DNA of 64,000 nt, taken from positions 1-64,000 of the forward strand of contig JANXOP010000374.1 of the NCBI GenBank assembly GCA_025357755.1, in the 5' to 3' direction. The translations under genes and the position numbers were made by a program. The notes under the pieces are model-generated. The model saw only the letters and a list, made by a program, of their open reading frames with translations, was not told where the DNA came from and did no database searches. This stretch comes from Kofleriaceae bacterium. Its GTDB lineage: Bacteria > Myxococcota_A > Polyangia > Haliangiales > Haliangiaceae. Each line of letters starts with the position of its first letter. Within the stretch, counting starts at the first letter, position 1. Below, piece after piece: positions 30,104 through 39,123 of this stretch.

Positions 30104-31312
30104 ATGACCACGGCTCCGCCCAACGCCTTCGTCGGTCGCCAAGCGATCTTCGATCGCCGGCTCGTCGTGATCGGGTACGAGCTGTTGTTCCGCAACAGCA
30201 TGGAGAATCGCGCGAAGTTCGATAACCCGAACCAGGCGACGGCGACCACGATGCTGAACGCGTTCGTCGAGCTCGGGCTCGATACGCTCGTCGGCAAGGT
30301 GCCGGTCTGGGTCAACCTGCCGGCGGATTTCTTGCTCGGCCGCTATCAGATTCCATTGCCACCCGAGCGCACCGTGATCGAAGTACTCGAGGACGTGCCC
30401 GTGACACCCGCGCTGCTCGCAGCCCTCGAGGGATTTCGCGCCGAGGGCTTCAAGATCGCGCTCGACGATTTCATCCTGACCGACGAGACACGGCCGATGG
30501 TCGCACTCGCGAACTACATCAAGGTGGATGTGCTCGGCATCGCGAAGGACGAGATCCGACGCCAGTACGATGCGCTCCACGGCCTCGGTCCGACGCTGCT
30601 CGCCGAGAAGATCTCGACTCACGACGAGCACATCTTCCTGCGCGACCTCGGGTTCGCTCTCTATCAAGGTCACTTTCTCGAGCTCCCGATCATCGCGAAG
30701 ACGACGCGAATGCCTCACGACCGCGTCGCGCTCGTGAAGATCCTCAACGCGCTCTACAAAGACCGGCTCGATCTCGGCGAGCTCGAGAACCTGGTCGCCT
30801 CCGAGGTCGGCCTCGCTGTTCGGTTGATCAAGCTCGCGAGCTCCGCCGCGATGTCGCTCGGCCAGCCGATCGCTTCGGTACGCCAGGCCGTGCTGCGCCT
30901 CGGCGTCCAGCAGGTCGGCGCGTTGATCATGCTGATCATGGTCGCGGGCTTCGACGACAAGCCGATCGATCTCGCGCGTCAGGCACTGGTCCGCGCGCGC
31001 ATGGCGCAAGAGCTCGCCAAGCACGCGAAGCTGCCCTCCGATCAGCTGTTCACCGCCGGGCTGCTCTCGCTGCTCGACGCGATGCTCGATCGTCCGCTGC
31101 GCGACGTGATGGCCGAGCTGTCGGTCGCGCCGATGGTCAAGCAAGCACTCGACGGTGGCACCTCACCGGCCGCGAAGATCCTCGATACCGTGCGCCACCA
31201 GAACCGCGGCGACCTCGCGCACGTGCTCGGCTCGCACTTCACCTCTCACCAGGTGTTCGTTGCCTGGTTCGATGCGATCCGCTGGGCCGACGAGATCATC
31301 GCGAAATTCTGA
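30104..31312 (+). CDS. EAL-HDOD signalling protein (YuxH-like), catalytically degenerate EAL
   Basis: 402 residues. Residues 8-200 form an EAL-like domain starting VGRQAIFDRRLVVIGYELLF: the canonical E-A-L is YELL and most metal ligands are replaced, so cyclic-di-GMP hydrolysis is unlikely. Residues 205-400 are an HDOD domain (LENLVASEVGLAVRLIKLAS and so on). Such EAL-HDOD proteins act as non-catalytic adaptors in motility and biofilm control. It is the first gene of a same-strand run reaching 36811. Confidence 0.88.
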   Translation: MTTAPPNAFVGRQAIFDRRLVVIGYELLFRNSMENRAKFDNPNQATATTMLNAFVELGLDTLVGKVPVWVNLPADFLLGRYQIPLPPERTVIEVLEDVPVTPALLAALEGFRAEGFKIALDDFILTDETRPMVALANYIKVDVLGIAKDEIRRQYDALHGLGPTLLAEKISTHDEHIFLRDLGFALYQGHFLELPIIAKTTRMPHDRVALVKILNALYKDRLDLGELENLVASEVGLAVRLIKLASSAAMSLGQPIASVRQAVLRLGVQQVGALIMLIMVAGFDDKPIDLARQALVRARMAQELAKHAKLPSDQLFTAGLLSLLDAMLDRPLRDVMAELSVAPMVKQALDGGTSPAAKILDTVRHQNRGDLAHVLGSHFTSHQVFVAWFDAIRWADEIIAKF

Positions 31313-31346
31313 AGACTATGGGTCGGTGCGGTATGATGCCGAGCTC

Positions 31347-31781
31347 ATGGAGAGCTACGAGAAACGAACGTGGTGGAGTCGGCACGACCTCAGCAAACGG
31401 CTGCAAAGTCCGGCATTCCTCGAGGCGGCGGTCACGACCGCGTTCCTCGTCGCGGCCTCCGACGGCAGCGCGAGTGAGGCCGAGCAGGATGCCTTGCTCG
31501 ATCGGCTCGAGATCCTCGGTGGCGTCGATCGCGACGCGATCGACGAGCAGCTCACCGCCGTCGCACAGAAGCTCGAGGCGAGTGGCTTCGAACCTCTGAT
31601 CGCACGAGTCGACGAGCTCACCGACGAGGCCGACGGCGAAGCCGTGATGATGCTCGGCCTCGCGATCGCGCTCGCCGACGATGATTTCTCGAACGACGAG
31701 CGCGAGATCGCGGGCCAGCTCGCGACGGCGCTCGGCTTGACGCTCGATCTCGACAAGCTCGTCGCCGAAATTCGCGGGTGA
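31347..31781 (+). CDS. TerB-like (tellurite-resistance/DjlA N-terminal type) acidic helical protein
   Basis: 144 residues from the ATG at 31347. It is acidic and helical, with ASDGSASEAEQDALLDRL and the second-half repeat LADDDFSNDEREIAGQLA, the pattern of paired metal-binding Asp/Glu loops in TerB-like domains. The role of stand-alone TerB proteins is not clear; some are membrane-associated stress adaptors. Its stop overlaps the GTG of the NlpC-like lipoprotein gene. Confidence 0.72.
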   Translation: MESYEKRTWWSRHDLSKRLQSPAFLEAAVTTAFLVAASDGSASEAEQDALLDRLEILGGVDRDAIDEQLTAVAQKLEASGFEPLIARVDELTDEADGEAVMMLGLAIALADDDFSNDEREIAGQLATALGLTLDLDKLVAEIRG

Positions 31782-32329
31782 AGCTGTTCGCGCTCGCCGT
31801 GGTCGGGTGCGCTGTCGCCCCGGGTCGACCACTGCCACCCGAGGAGCCGGGCTCGCCTATCAGCGTCGCGCGCGCACGCGAGTGGTCCGCAGCGAAGCTC
31901 GGCTACTGTCAGGCGCCGAATCACCAGCGCGATGGCGATGCCGATTGTTCGACGACCTGCGATCGCGAGGACAACCCGGCATGGGACGCGTATCGCTCGG
32001 ATTGTTCCGGCCTCGTCGCGTATGCGTGGCAATTGCCTGCGCCCGGTGTCACGACGCAGGACCTCGCGCCGTTCCACGTCGTGCTGACCCATCCGATCGC
32101 CGCGATCGCGCTCGCCCCCGGCGATGCGGTCAACAACCGCGGCCACACCATGCTGTTCGCTGCGTGGAGCTCGAGGCCGTATGTCGCGCGCTTTGTCGAG
32201 GAGCCGGGCTGCCACTCGCCCACCCCCTTCGCACACGAGATCGAGGCCACGGTGATGACCTCGGGCGACCAGATCATCGTGTTCGGCAAAGGCCGTTACA
32301 CCGCGATCCGCAACGACGCCGCGCCATGA
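31778..32329 (+). CDS. NlpC/P60- or CHAP-like cysteine peptidase lipoprotein
   Basis: 183 residues from the GTG at 31778 (GTGA overlap). A lipobox occurs early (VVGCA). The catalytic-type Cys is in YRSDCSGLVAYAWQLP and the His in NNRGHTMLFAAW, the order and spacing of NlpC/P60 amidases that cut peptidoglycan stem peptides. Extra cysteines (CSTTCDRED) may form a disulfide. A periplasmic cell-wall role is likely. Confidence 0.72.
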   Translation: MKLFALAVVGCAVAPGRPLPPEEPGSPISVARAREWSAAKLGYCQAPNHQRDGDADCSTTCDREDNPAWDAYRSDCSGLVAYAWQLPAPGVTTQDLAPFHVVLTHPIAAIALAPGDAVNNRGHTMLFAAWSSRPYVARFVEEPGCHSPTPFAHEIEATVMTSGDQIIVFGKGRYTAIRNDAAP

Positions 32330-32332
32330 CTC

Positions 32333-33451
32333 GTGGCATCCTTTGCCCGCGTGCGGATCGGTGACCTGCTAGTGGAGAAGGGCTGGGCGCGCGCGCGCGA
32401 TGTCGCTGCGGCGCTGTCCTCCTCCGACGTCGGGCGCCTATGCTCGGTCTTGATCGCGCGCGGGGTCCTCGAGTTCGATGTCGCGGCCCGCGCGCTCGGC
32501 GAACAGCGCGGCGTACCCGCGGCACTCGCTCGTCATCTCGAAGGCCGTGATATGGCTCTCGCCGCGAAGCTGCCGAGCGATTTCGGCCGCGCCTCGTGCG
32601 CGCTCCCGATCGGACGCACCACGGGTGGCGCGATGATCGTCGCCGCGCGCGATCCGGATGCAGCGCTCCGGACCTCGCTCGAACGGCTGGTCGGGTCGGT
32701 CACCCTCGTGATCACGCCCGCAACCCGGCTCGAACAGTTGGTAGCCGCGGCGTACGGCGAGGCGCCGCGCGACGAGTTCGATATCGATCTCGATTCGGCG
32801 GTCGATCTCGCGCCGCTCGAACCTCCGCCGCCCGATGTCGACATGCTCGATCCGGACAGCATTCGCATGGCGCTCTCGTCGCTCGATGACGTGCGGGTCG
32901 CAAAGGATCCGAGCCAGAGCGGGCTGATCCAGATGACCACGCTGTCTTCGTCGTCGAGCATCAAGCTGCAGCCGGCCGGGCGCGCGCTGCCACCCGCGGC
33001 GCCGAAGATCGCGGCGATCCGCGAGGCCCTCGAGCGCGCCGTGACGCGCGACGCGGCCAGCGACCTCGCGATGAGCTTCATCGCCGGGCGCTGGCTCGCC
33101 GGTGCGATCGTCGTGGTGCGGGAAGCGACCGCGATCGGCTATCGCGGGCATGGCATCGCGGATCTCGCGGAGCTCCATCTGCCGCTCCGCCTGCCCTCGA
33201 CGATCGCGCGTGCGATCGAGACCCAGCAGACCGAGAGCGTGATGCCGTCGAGCCCCGCGCAGGATCAGCTGGCGCGCGTGCTCCACGCGCAAGTCATCAC
33301 CGCGGCGCCCGTGATCGTTGCGAGTCAAGTGATCGCGGTCGTCGCGACCGGCGATTCGATCCATGGACCTGCCGATACCAACGCCGCGAGCGAGCTCGGT
33401 CAGCTCGCGCAGGCGCTCGGTGAAGCTTGGGATCGGATCCGTCGCGGATGA
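32333..33451 (+). CDS. GspE/MshE N-terminal-like domain protein
   Basis: 372 residues from GTG 32333; the GTG at 32351 (VRIGDLLVEKGW) is the more conventional start. Residues 5-150 resemble the MshEN/GspE-II N-terminal domain, which binds cyclic-di-GMP in secretion ATPases (IGDLLVEKGW, LASALG-like, LPIGRTTGGAMIVAARDPDA). A Pro/Asp linker follows, then about 150 C-terminal residues that may be a GAF-like sensor. There is no ATPase domain. A c-di-GMP-responsive adaptor is an inference. Confidence 0.68.
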   Translation: MASFARVRIGDLLVEKGWARARDVAAALSSSDVGRLCSVLIARGVLEFDVAARALGEQRGVPAALARHLEGRDMALAAKLPSDFGRASCALPIGRTTGGAMIVAARDPDAALRTSLERLVGSVTLVITPATRLEQLVAAAYGEAPRDEFDIDLDSAVDLAPLEPPPPDVDMLDPDSIRMALSSLDDVRVAKDPSQSGLIQMTTLSSSSSIKLQPAGRALPPAAPKIAAIREALERAVTRDAASDLAMSFIAGRWLAGAIVVVREATAIGYRGHGIADLAELHLPLRLPSTIARAIETQQTESVMPSSPAQDQLARVLHAQVITAAPVIVASQVIAVVATGDSIHGPADTNAASELGQLAQALGEAWDRIRRG

Positions 33452-34722
33452 CGCCGATGACCTCTGCGCACCGCACGTGGCGCACGAAGGTGTTCGTCTC
33501 GACCTGGCTGAGCTACATCGGCTTCTACTTCTGTCGTCGCCCTTTTTCCGCCGCGAAGTCCGCGCTGGGCGAACAGAATCACTGGGACGCACGCACGCTC
33601 GGCAACATCTACGCGGCGTATTTGATCGCGTACGCGCTCGGTCAGTTCCTCGCATCCGCGATGGGACCGCGCCTCGGCCCACGCAAGAACGTGCTGCTCG
33701 GCATGGGGCTCTCCGTGATCGTCACGCTCGCGATGGGGATCTCGATGTCGCCGTGGGTGATGGCCGGGTTGATCGCGGTCAACGGGCTCGCCCAAGCGAC
33801 CGGTTGGTCCGGCAACGTCGGCACGATGGCGAACTGGTTCCACAAGCACGAGCGCGGCAAGGTGATGGGCCTCTGGTCGACGAACTTCACCGTCGGCGCG
33901 ATCACCGCCGGGCTCGTGATGGGGCTCGTGCTCGGCGATAGCTCGACCGCGGATCAGCCGTGGCGATGGTGCTTCTTCACCGGCGCCGCCGTGCTGTCGA
34001 TCATCTGGATCCAGTTCTTCTTCCTGCAGCGCAGCAAGCCCGAAGACGTCGGGCTCGCCGGCATCGATGACCCGGTCACGACCATCGACGAATCCAAGGT
34101 GGTGGAGCCGGTCGGCATGTCGCGCGATCAGAAGATCAACCTCGGGCTCGTCGCGGGCTTCTACTTCTTCTCGAAGCTCGTGCGCTACGCGATCTGGTCG
34201 TGGGCCGCGTTCTTCCTCGCCGAGCAGTATCATCTGTCGGGCAAGGCGGCGAACACCTACGCGATCGCGTTCGACATCTGCGGCATGCCGGGCGTGTTCC
34301 TCACCGGCTACCTCTCCGACAAGTACTTCAAGAGCCGGCGTGCCGGCGTCGCGTTCGTGATGATGCTCGGCATGACCGGCGCGACCGCTCTCCTGATCGT
34401 GTTCGGCGGCTCCAGCGTGCCGGTGTTCGTCGCGCTGCTCGGCCTCGTGGGGTTCTTCCTCTACGGCCCCGATGCGCTGCTCTCCGGCGCAGGGGCGATG
34501 GACATCGGCAGCCGGCGCCAGGCGACCTTTGCGGCCGCGGTGATCTCCGGCTTCGGCAGTATGGGACCGATCGTCCAGGAGGTCATCGTGCCGCGGGTCT
34601 ACGACCAGAAGACCTCGGGCATGGGCCCGGTGTTCGCGATCTTGTTCATCTCCTCGGCCTGTGCGGCGGTGTTTTGCGCGATCCTGGTCTATCGAAATCG
34701 CAAAGGCGGCCGAGGCATCTAA
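33448..34722 (+). CDS. MFS transporter, organophosphate:phosphate antiporter (GlpT/UhpT-like) family
   Basis: 424 residues from ATG 33448, overlapping the previous TGA. Twelve hydrophobic segments; FYFCRRPFSAAKSALGE is the GlpT-family YYxRK/R-type start, and GLAQATGWSGNVGTMANWF is the family signature after segment four. The two halves are separated by a charged loop around residues 195-225. It would exchange a sugar phosphate or glycerol phosphate for phosphate across the inner membrane. Neighbours are signalling genes; the transport link is unclear. Confidence 0.9.
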   Translation: MTPMTSAHRTWRTKVFVSTWLSYIGFYFCRRPFSAAKSALGEQNHWDARTLGNIYAAYLIAYALGQFLASAMGPRLGPRKNVLLGMGLSVIVTLAMGISMSPWVMAGLIAVNGLAQATGWSGNVGTMANWFHKHERGKVMGLWSTNFTVGAITAGLVMGLVLGDSSTADQPWRWCFFTGAAVLSIIWIQFFFLQRSKPEDVGLAGIDDPVTTIDESKVVEPVGMSRDQKINLGLVAGFYFFSKLVRYAIWSWAAFFLAEQYHLSGKAANTYAIAFDICGMPGVFLTGYLSDKYFKSRRAGVAFVMMLGMTGATALLIVFGGSSVPVFVALLGLVGFFLYGPDALLSGAGAMDIGSRRQATFAAAVISGFGSMGPIVQEVIVPRVYDQKTSGMGPVFAILFISSACAAVFCAILVYRNRKGGRGI

Positions 34723-35651
34723 TGGCCATCCTGATCGTCCATCCAGACCGCAAGACCCAGCGCATCGTGCAGCGCATCCTCGGCGTGACGGGCTATCGCA
34801 TCGAAGTGGCCGACGATCTCGAGCAGGGCATCCGCTTGCTCCAGCACATCTCGCCGCGCCTGGTCGTGGTCGATGGCTCGGCCCTGACCTCGCCATTCGC
34901 CGCACCGTTCTTCGCGGCCGTGCGCGCCAAGCGTGCCGAGGCCTGCATGATGTTGCTCGGTGCGAATACGCTCGAGCAGATTCCCCACATCCTCGAGCTC
35001 GGCGCGATCACGAACCTGCTCGTGCATCCGATGCCCGTGCTCGCCGAAGAGCTCACGATCACCGCGCACAAGCTCGTGCGCAACGACCTGTTCGGCGCCG
35101 AGAAGTACCTCCTGTGGGGCACGCAGCTCCACGAGATCGACATCACGCGATCGACGCAACGCCCGAAGATCGTGGCCGACCTCTCGGAAGCAGTGCGCGC
35201 GCGCGGCCAGAGCGCGCGCGTCGCCTCGATGGCCATGCTCGTCGCCGACGAGCTGATCTCGAATGCCGTGCACAACGCGCCGTGCGATGCCGACGGCAAC
35301 CACTATCGCAGCGAGGTCGCGCGCGATACCGACCTCGAGCTCGATGCGCGCCACCAAGTCCGGTTACGCTGGGGCTGCGATGCGCGGTACGTTGCGATCG
35401 AGGTCAACGACCACTTCGGGAGCCTCGATCGCAACACGATCCTGCGCTCGCTCGCAAAACAAGATGTCCGCGAAGCCGGTGGTGGAGCCGGCATGGGAGT
35501 CGCGTTGAGTTACCGAAGCTGTGATCACCTCGTGTTCAATCTGGCTCCCGGGAAGAGGACGGAGATCATCGCGTTGATCGACGTGCGCTATAGTCCGTCC
35601 GAACGCATCCCTGCTTCGTCCTTCAACGTCTTCGTGGAGAGCTCGACGTGA
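34722..35651 (+). CDS. Receiver-like domain fused to GHKL (HATPase) domain
   Basis: 309 residues from ATG 34722, overlapping the transporter's TAA (TAATG). The N-terminal 120 residues are receiver-like (ILIVHPDRKTQRIVQRILG, Asp in LVVVDGSALT). The C-terminal part is an HATPase of anti-sigma kinase type: N-box VADELISNAVHNAP, G1-like IEVNDHFGSLD, G2-like AGGGAGMGVALSYRS. There is no histidine phosphoacceptor helix, so it is not a sensor kinase. Adjacent STAS protein suggests an RsbW/SpoIIAB-like partner switch. Confidence 0.8.
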   Translation: MAILIVHPDRKTQRIVQRILGVTGYRIEVADDLEQGIRLLQHISPRLVVVDGSALTSPFAAPFFAAVRAKRAEACMMLLGANTLEQIPHILELGAITNLLVHPMPVLAEELTITAHKLVRNDLFGAEKYLLWGTQLHEIDITRSTQRPKIVADLSEAVRARGQSARVASMAMLVADELISNAVHNAPCDADGNHYRSEVARDTDLELDARHQVRLRWGCDARYVAIEVNDHFGSLDRNTILRSLAKQDVREAGGGAGMGVALSYRSCDHLVFNLAPGKRTEIIALIDVRYSPSERIPASSFNVFVESST

Positions 35652-36148
35652 CCGACATCCGCGGCCGCCTACATATCGATCCCGGTGCGAACGGCACCTG
35701 GGTACTCGCCGGCTCGATCGACGAGACGTCGCAGCTCGGAGAGCTCCTCGCGCGTGCCCAGCAGGGTCGGCTCATGCTCGATCTCGGCGGCGTGCAGTTC
35801 ATCAACTCGCTCGGCGTGCGTGACTGGATCCGCATGCAGACCGAGGCCACCAAGCAGCACCTCGCGATCGACCTCCTCCGGGTCTCCGAGCCGATCATCC
35901 ATCAGTTCAACATGATCATCGCGACGCGCGGGAGCTCGCACGTCGCGTCGTTCTACGCGCCCTACGCGTGCGATGCCTGCGGCCGCGAGGAGTCGCTGCT
36001 GATCGATGCGGATGTCCACGCCGCGTCGCTGGCGCAGCTGGTCCCCCCCACCCAGACCTGCCCGGAATGCGCGGCGCAGATGGCCTTCAATGATTTCCCC
36101 GAGCGCTATTTTTCGTTCCTCGTTCCAGATTCGTCCCGACCAGGCTAA
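35648..36148 (+). CDS. STAS-domain anti-anti-sigma-like protein with C-terminal zinc ribbon
   Basis: 166 residues from GTG 35648, overlapping the HATPase gene's TGA. Residues 1-95 are STAS-like; LDLGGVQFINSLGVRDWI aligns with the phosphorylatable Ser strand-helix of SpoIIAA/RsbV (Ser in FINS). Residues 105-150 hold CDACGRE and CPECAAQM, a probable zinc ribbon not usual in anti-anti-sigma factors. Its HATPase neighbour could phosphorylate it. Confidence 0.78.
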   Translation: MTDIRGRLHIDPGANGTWVLAGSIDETSQLGELLARAQQGRLMLDLGGVQFINSLGVRDWIRMQTEATKQHLAIDLLRVSEPIIHQFNMIIATRGSSHVASFYAPYACDACGREESLLIDADVHAASLAQLVPPTQTCPECAAQMAFNDFPERYFSFLVPDSSRPG

Positions 36149-36157
36149 AAGCGGCGG

Positions 36158-36811
36158 GTGCTCGAACACTTCGCCACGTTCGTCCAGGACTTCGTCGCCC
36201 GGGTCGGCTATCCGGGTCTGTTCCTGCTGATCACGCTCGAGAGTACGCTGGTGCCGATTCCCTCGGAATTGGTCATGCCGTTCGCGGGGGTGCTCGCGTC
36301 GCACGGCACGTTCTCGCTGCCCGTGATCTTGATCATCAACACGACCGCCGCGCTGCTCGGCTCGGGCATCAGCTACTGGATCGGAGCCGCTGGCGGCAAG
36401 CCGTTGCTCCTCAAGTACGGCAAGTTCGCACTGATCCGGAAGCACGACATCGAGATGACCGAGCGGTACTTTGCCAACCACGGCAAGACCACGATCCTGG
36501 TCGCCCGGTTCCTTCCCATCATCCGTCACATCATCTCGGTGCCCGCCGGCATCGCGCGCATGCCGCTCGTGCCGTTCTTCACGCAGACATTCATCGGTTC
36601 GACGATCTGGGGGAGCGTCCTAATTCTTCTCGGGTATCACTTCGGCGACGCGTTTCTCGAGACTGCCAAGCGGGTGAAGCACGTCGACCTGATCATCGGC
36701 GTGGTCATCCTCGCCGTGCTATTAGCCCTCGCAATCCGATTCGTGGTACGTCGCCGACGAGAGCCGTCGGCGCAGGCCGGTCAGCAAGACGAATCCAAGC
36801 TCGCAGACTGA
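36158..36811 (+). CDS. DedA/VTT-family membrane protein
   Basis: 217 residues from GTG 36158. The family motifs are LESTLVPIPSELVMPFAG (E-x(3)-P-x-P-x-E), a central GSGISYWIGAAGGKPLL and ARFLPIIRHIISVPAGIARM, with the G-x-x-R/FLPxxRH helical hairpin of VTT proteins. DedA proteins are phospholipid scramblase/flippase-like and recycle undecaprenyl phosphate or phosphatidylethanolamine. The C-terminal tail is basic then acidic. It follows the STAS gene by 9 bp. Confidence 0.92.
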   Translation: MLEHFATFVQDFVARVGYPGLFLLITLESTLVPIPSELVMPFAGVLASHGTFSLPVILIINTTAALLGSGISYWIGAAGGKPLLLKYGKFALIRKHDIEMTERYFANHGKTTILVARFLPIIRHIISVPAGIARMPLVPFFTQTFIGSTIWGSVLILLGYHFGDAFLETAKRVKHVDLIIGVVILAVLLALAIRFVVRRRREPSAQAGQQDESKLAD

Positions 36812-36812
36812 C

Positions 36813-37925
36813 GTGTCTACCCACGTGTCGTACCCCAGTCGTCCTCCCACCGCCCCCCCGCAGCCCTCCCCAGCTATGGCCGCGCATGCGTCCGAGAGCG
36901 TGCTAGCTTCAGCGGCAATGGGGTTGTCGTCGGCCCAAGCACAAGCGTTCGCAACGCGCGTGCTCGACCGTCACGAAACCGAGCTCGTCGAGCAGGCCCT
37001 GGGTGCCGTGGCTGCCGAGTCGCCGACCGACGCGGCGATCCTGCGGACCATGATCGACGAGCTGCGGTCGACCTCGGAGTTGCTCGAGCGCCAGCGACCG
37101 CTCCGCGCGCCCACCGCACTCGCCGGCGAAGCCCGCGACGAGACCACGCTGATCGACCACCTCTGTACGATCGACGGCCTCTCCGGCGACCTGTCGTTGC
37201 CGCTCAAGGCGACGCTGTCGCGGACGCACCTGCTCACCAAGATCAACTTCCTGCGTGGCTTCGTGAAGGCCACCGGCGCGCTCCATCACATCCCGAGTGC
37301 GGTCCAGATCACGCACGACCTCCGCGAAGAGGTCGCGCAATCGATCTACACGCTGCTCGCGGAGGAGCTCTTGCTCGCGCTCCTGCGCAAGCCCGATGTC
37401 ACGCGCCGCACCAAGCAGCGCGCCGCGGATCAGTTGATCACCATCTGGGACGATGCCGCGCTCGAGATCGACGACTTCGCGCCGCTGCTCGAATCGGCAT
37501 GGCACGCGCGCAACCGGATCAACAGCGCCTACGGCACGCTGCTCGGCGCGACCGAGACGTTCCGCTTGGTCCGCGAAGACTGCAGCCCCGAGGTCCTCGA
37601 TTTCTTCGGCCGCGATGGCATGAGCATCGACGAAGCGTCGGCGTTCGAGGAGTTCCTGTTCAACATGACGCACGAGGAGCTCGCCACGCTCCGTCGCGCG
37701 ATGCAGCAGCAGCACATCGGAGCCGCGAGCCCCGCGTGGGCCGCCGAAGTGCTGGGTCGTCAGATCGAAGAGCTCGAGCACTCGCACGAGATCGATCCCA
37801 TGGCGCTCTATCGCAGCTACCAGCGTCGCCAGCTCGCCGCCGACTTCCGCCTGATGTCGGGAGCGCCGGGGCCTCGCCGTACGGCCGAGGGCTACTTGAT
37901 GGTCTATCTGTTAGACCAGCAGTAG
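36813..37925 (+). CDS. Cytoplasmic helical protein, unknown function
   Basis: 370 residues from the GTG at 36813, one base after the DedA stop; the ATGs at 36876 and 36918 are alternatives because the first 20 residues are a Pro/Ser stretch. The rest is helical and charged, with Leu/Glu/Arg repeats (EEVAQSIYTLLAEELLLALL). No signal peptide, membrane segment or catalytic motif is seen. No family recognised. Confidence 0.65.
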   Translation: MSTHVSYPSRPPTAPPQPSPAMAAHASESVLASAAMGLSSAQAQAFATRVLDRHETELVEQALGAVAAESPTDAAILRTMIDELRSTSELLERQRPLRAPTALAGEARDETTLIDHLCTIDGLSGDLSLPLKATLSRTHLLTKINFLRGFVKATGALHHIPSAVQITHDLREEVAQSIYTLLAEELLLALLRKPDVTRRTKQRAADQLITIWDDAALEIDDFAPLLESAWHARNRINSAYGTLLGATETFRLVREDCSPEVLDFFGRDGMSIDEASAFEEFLFNMTHEELATLRRAMQQQHIGAASPAWAAEVLGRQIEELEHSHEIDPMALYRSYQRRQLAADFRLMSGAPGPRRTAEGYLMVYLLDQQ

Positions 37926-37958
37926 CCAGCTCGGCTAGCAGGCACGAGCGGGACCGAA

Positions 37959-38414
37959 CTACGCTTTGACCGCGAGCGCTTCGTTCAGGTGCTTCTCGAG
38001 CAGCCGCGCGAGCTCGGGAATCGCTTCGACCACGTTGCGCTTCGCGGAGTCGCGCATGCGCATGTACATCTTCTTCGCCGTGGTGTGCGACGTGTTCGCT
38101 GCTCGCTCGTCGGTGACCTTGAGCAGATCCTCGGCCACATCATCCGAGCGCGCGATCACGTAATCGGCGAACGTGCTCGGCTTGGTGACCTCCCACTTGT
38201 CGTAGTGGGGCTGGATCTTGCCGAGCCAATCGTCGAGCAGGGCGTCGACGACCTCGGGGACGAACTTGCCCTTGATCGCCTTGATCGTCGAATAGGCGCC
38301 CTTGATCAGGAAGCCCTTCTGTTTGACCTGGGAATCGATCAACCCGACGGTCTCTTCGACCACCTTGGGGCGAACCGGTTCTCGACCTAGCGTATCGACG
38401 AGGATGCTCGACAT
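37959..38414 (-). CDS. DUF6918-like conserved protein
   Basis: 151 residues, soluble and helical. The segment VKQKGFLIKGAYSTIKAIKG then FVPEVVDALLDDWLGKIQPH resembles the DUF6918 family of short proteins found in actinobacteria and myxobacteria (my recollection of the family pattern). Function unknown. It converges on the helical-protein gene and precedes a TPR-like protein on the same strand. Confidence 0.68.
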   Translation of the reverse strand: MSSILVDTLGREPVRPKVVEETVGLIDSQVKQKGFLIKGAYSTIKAIKGKFVPEVVDALLDDWLGKIQPHYDKWEVTKPSTFADYVIARSDDVAEDLLKVTDERAANTSHTTAKKMYMRMRDSAKRNVVEAIPELARLLEKHLNEALAVKA

Positions 38415-38447
38415 CGCCTTGCGCGTACCACAAAGGATCTTCCGACG

Positions 38448-38999
38448 CTACTGCGCGGGTTCCTTGAACGAAACGCCATATCGATCACACCGGGTCTTCA
38501 TCTGCTCGCGATCGCCCTTGGGCAGCTTCTCGAACCACTGCTGCGCCATGACCGAGTCGCCATCGATGCACGAGGCCGAGACCATGATTCGCATCATGCG
38601 GATGTTCGTCGGCTGCTTCGCCAGGACCTTGCCAGCGACCATCTTGGCCTCGTCCCAATCGCCCTTGTCGTAGGCCGAGTTCGCGCGCGCCATGATCGCA
38701 TCGACCTTCACATCGGGTCGCTCGAGCGCGATCGTCGGATCCTCGTCGGAGCCCGACGAGGGCTCGGCCGCCATGGTTGGATTGGTCACCGGAGCCTGGT
38801 GCGTGGCCGCCGCCCTGTGGTCGGTGGCAGGCGTGGGGGCGCGGTCCGGCGGGTCCGCGGCGGGGTCGAGGTGCCTCGGAGGCGGGCTCGCGCTAGCCGC
38901 CACGGCGCTCGGCGTGGACCGGACCTGGACGAACAGATAGACACCGGCGATCACCACGAACGCGGCTAGCAAGCCGAGGAGGGCATGTCGCACGGGCAC
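38448..38999 (-). CDS. Membrane-anchored TPR-like protein
   Basis: 183 residues from GTG 38999 (GTG 38993 is an alternative). One membrane anchor (ALLGLLAAFVVIAGVYLFV) near the N-terminus is followed by a low-complexity Ala/Pro/Asp spacer. A C-terminal helical pair resembles a TPR (MARANSAYDKGDWDEAKMVA then GKVLAKQPTNIRMMRIMVSA). Probably a periplasmic or cytoplasmic scaffold; partner unknown. It is divergent from the kinase gene at 39124, so the two could share a control region of about 125 bp. Confidence 0.7.
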   Translation of the reverse strand: MPVRHALLGLLAAFVVIAGVYLFVQVRSTPSAVAASASPPPRHLDPAADPPDRAPTPATDHRAAATHQAPVTNPTMAAEPSSGSDEDPTIALERPDVKVDAIMARANSAYDKGDWDEAKMVAGKVLAKQPTNIRMMRIMVSASCIDGDSVMAQQWFEKLPKGDREQMKTRCDRYGVSFKEPAQ

Positions 39000-39123
39000 G
39001 ATAAAGCGATAGCACGCGGCGGTTTGCACTCCAAGCGCGCGCCCGCTTGTCAGCCGGTGACACCGCCGCGGAAGGGGCATGGATTGTGTCTATCGGTGCT
39101 GGCCGCGCTACGATGCATGTCGG

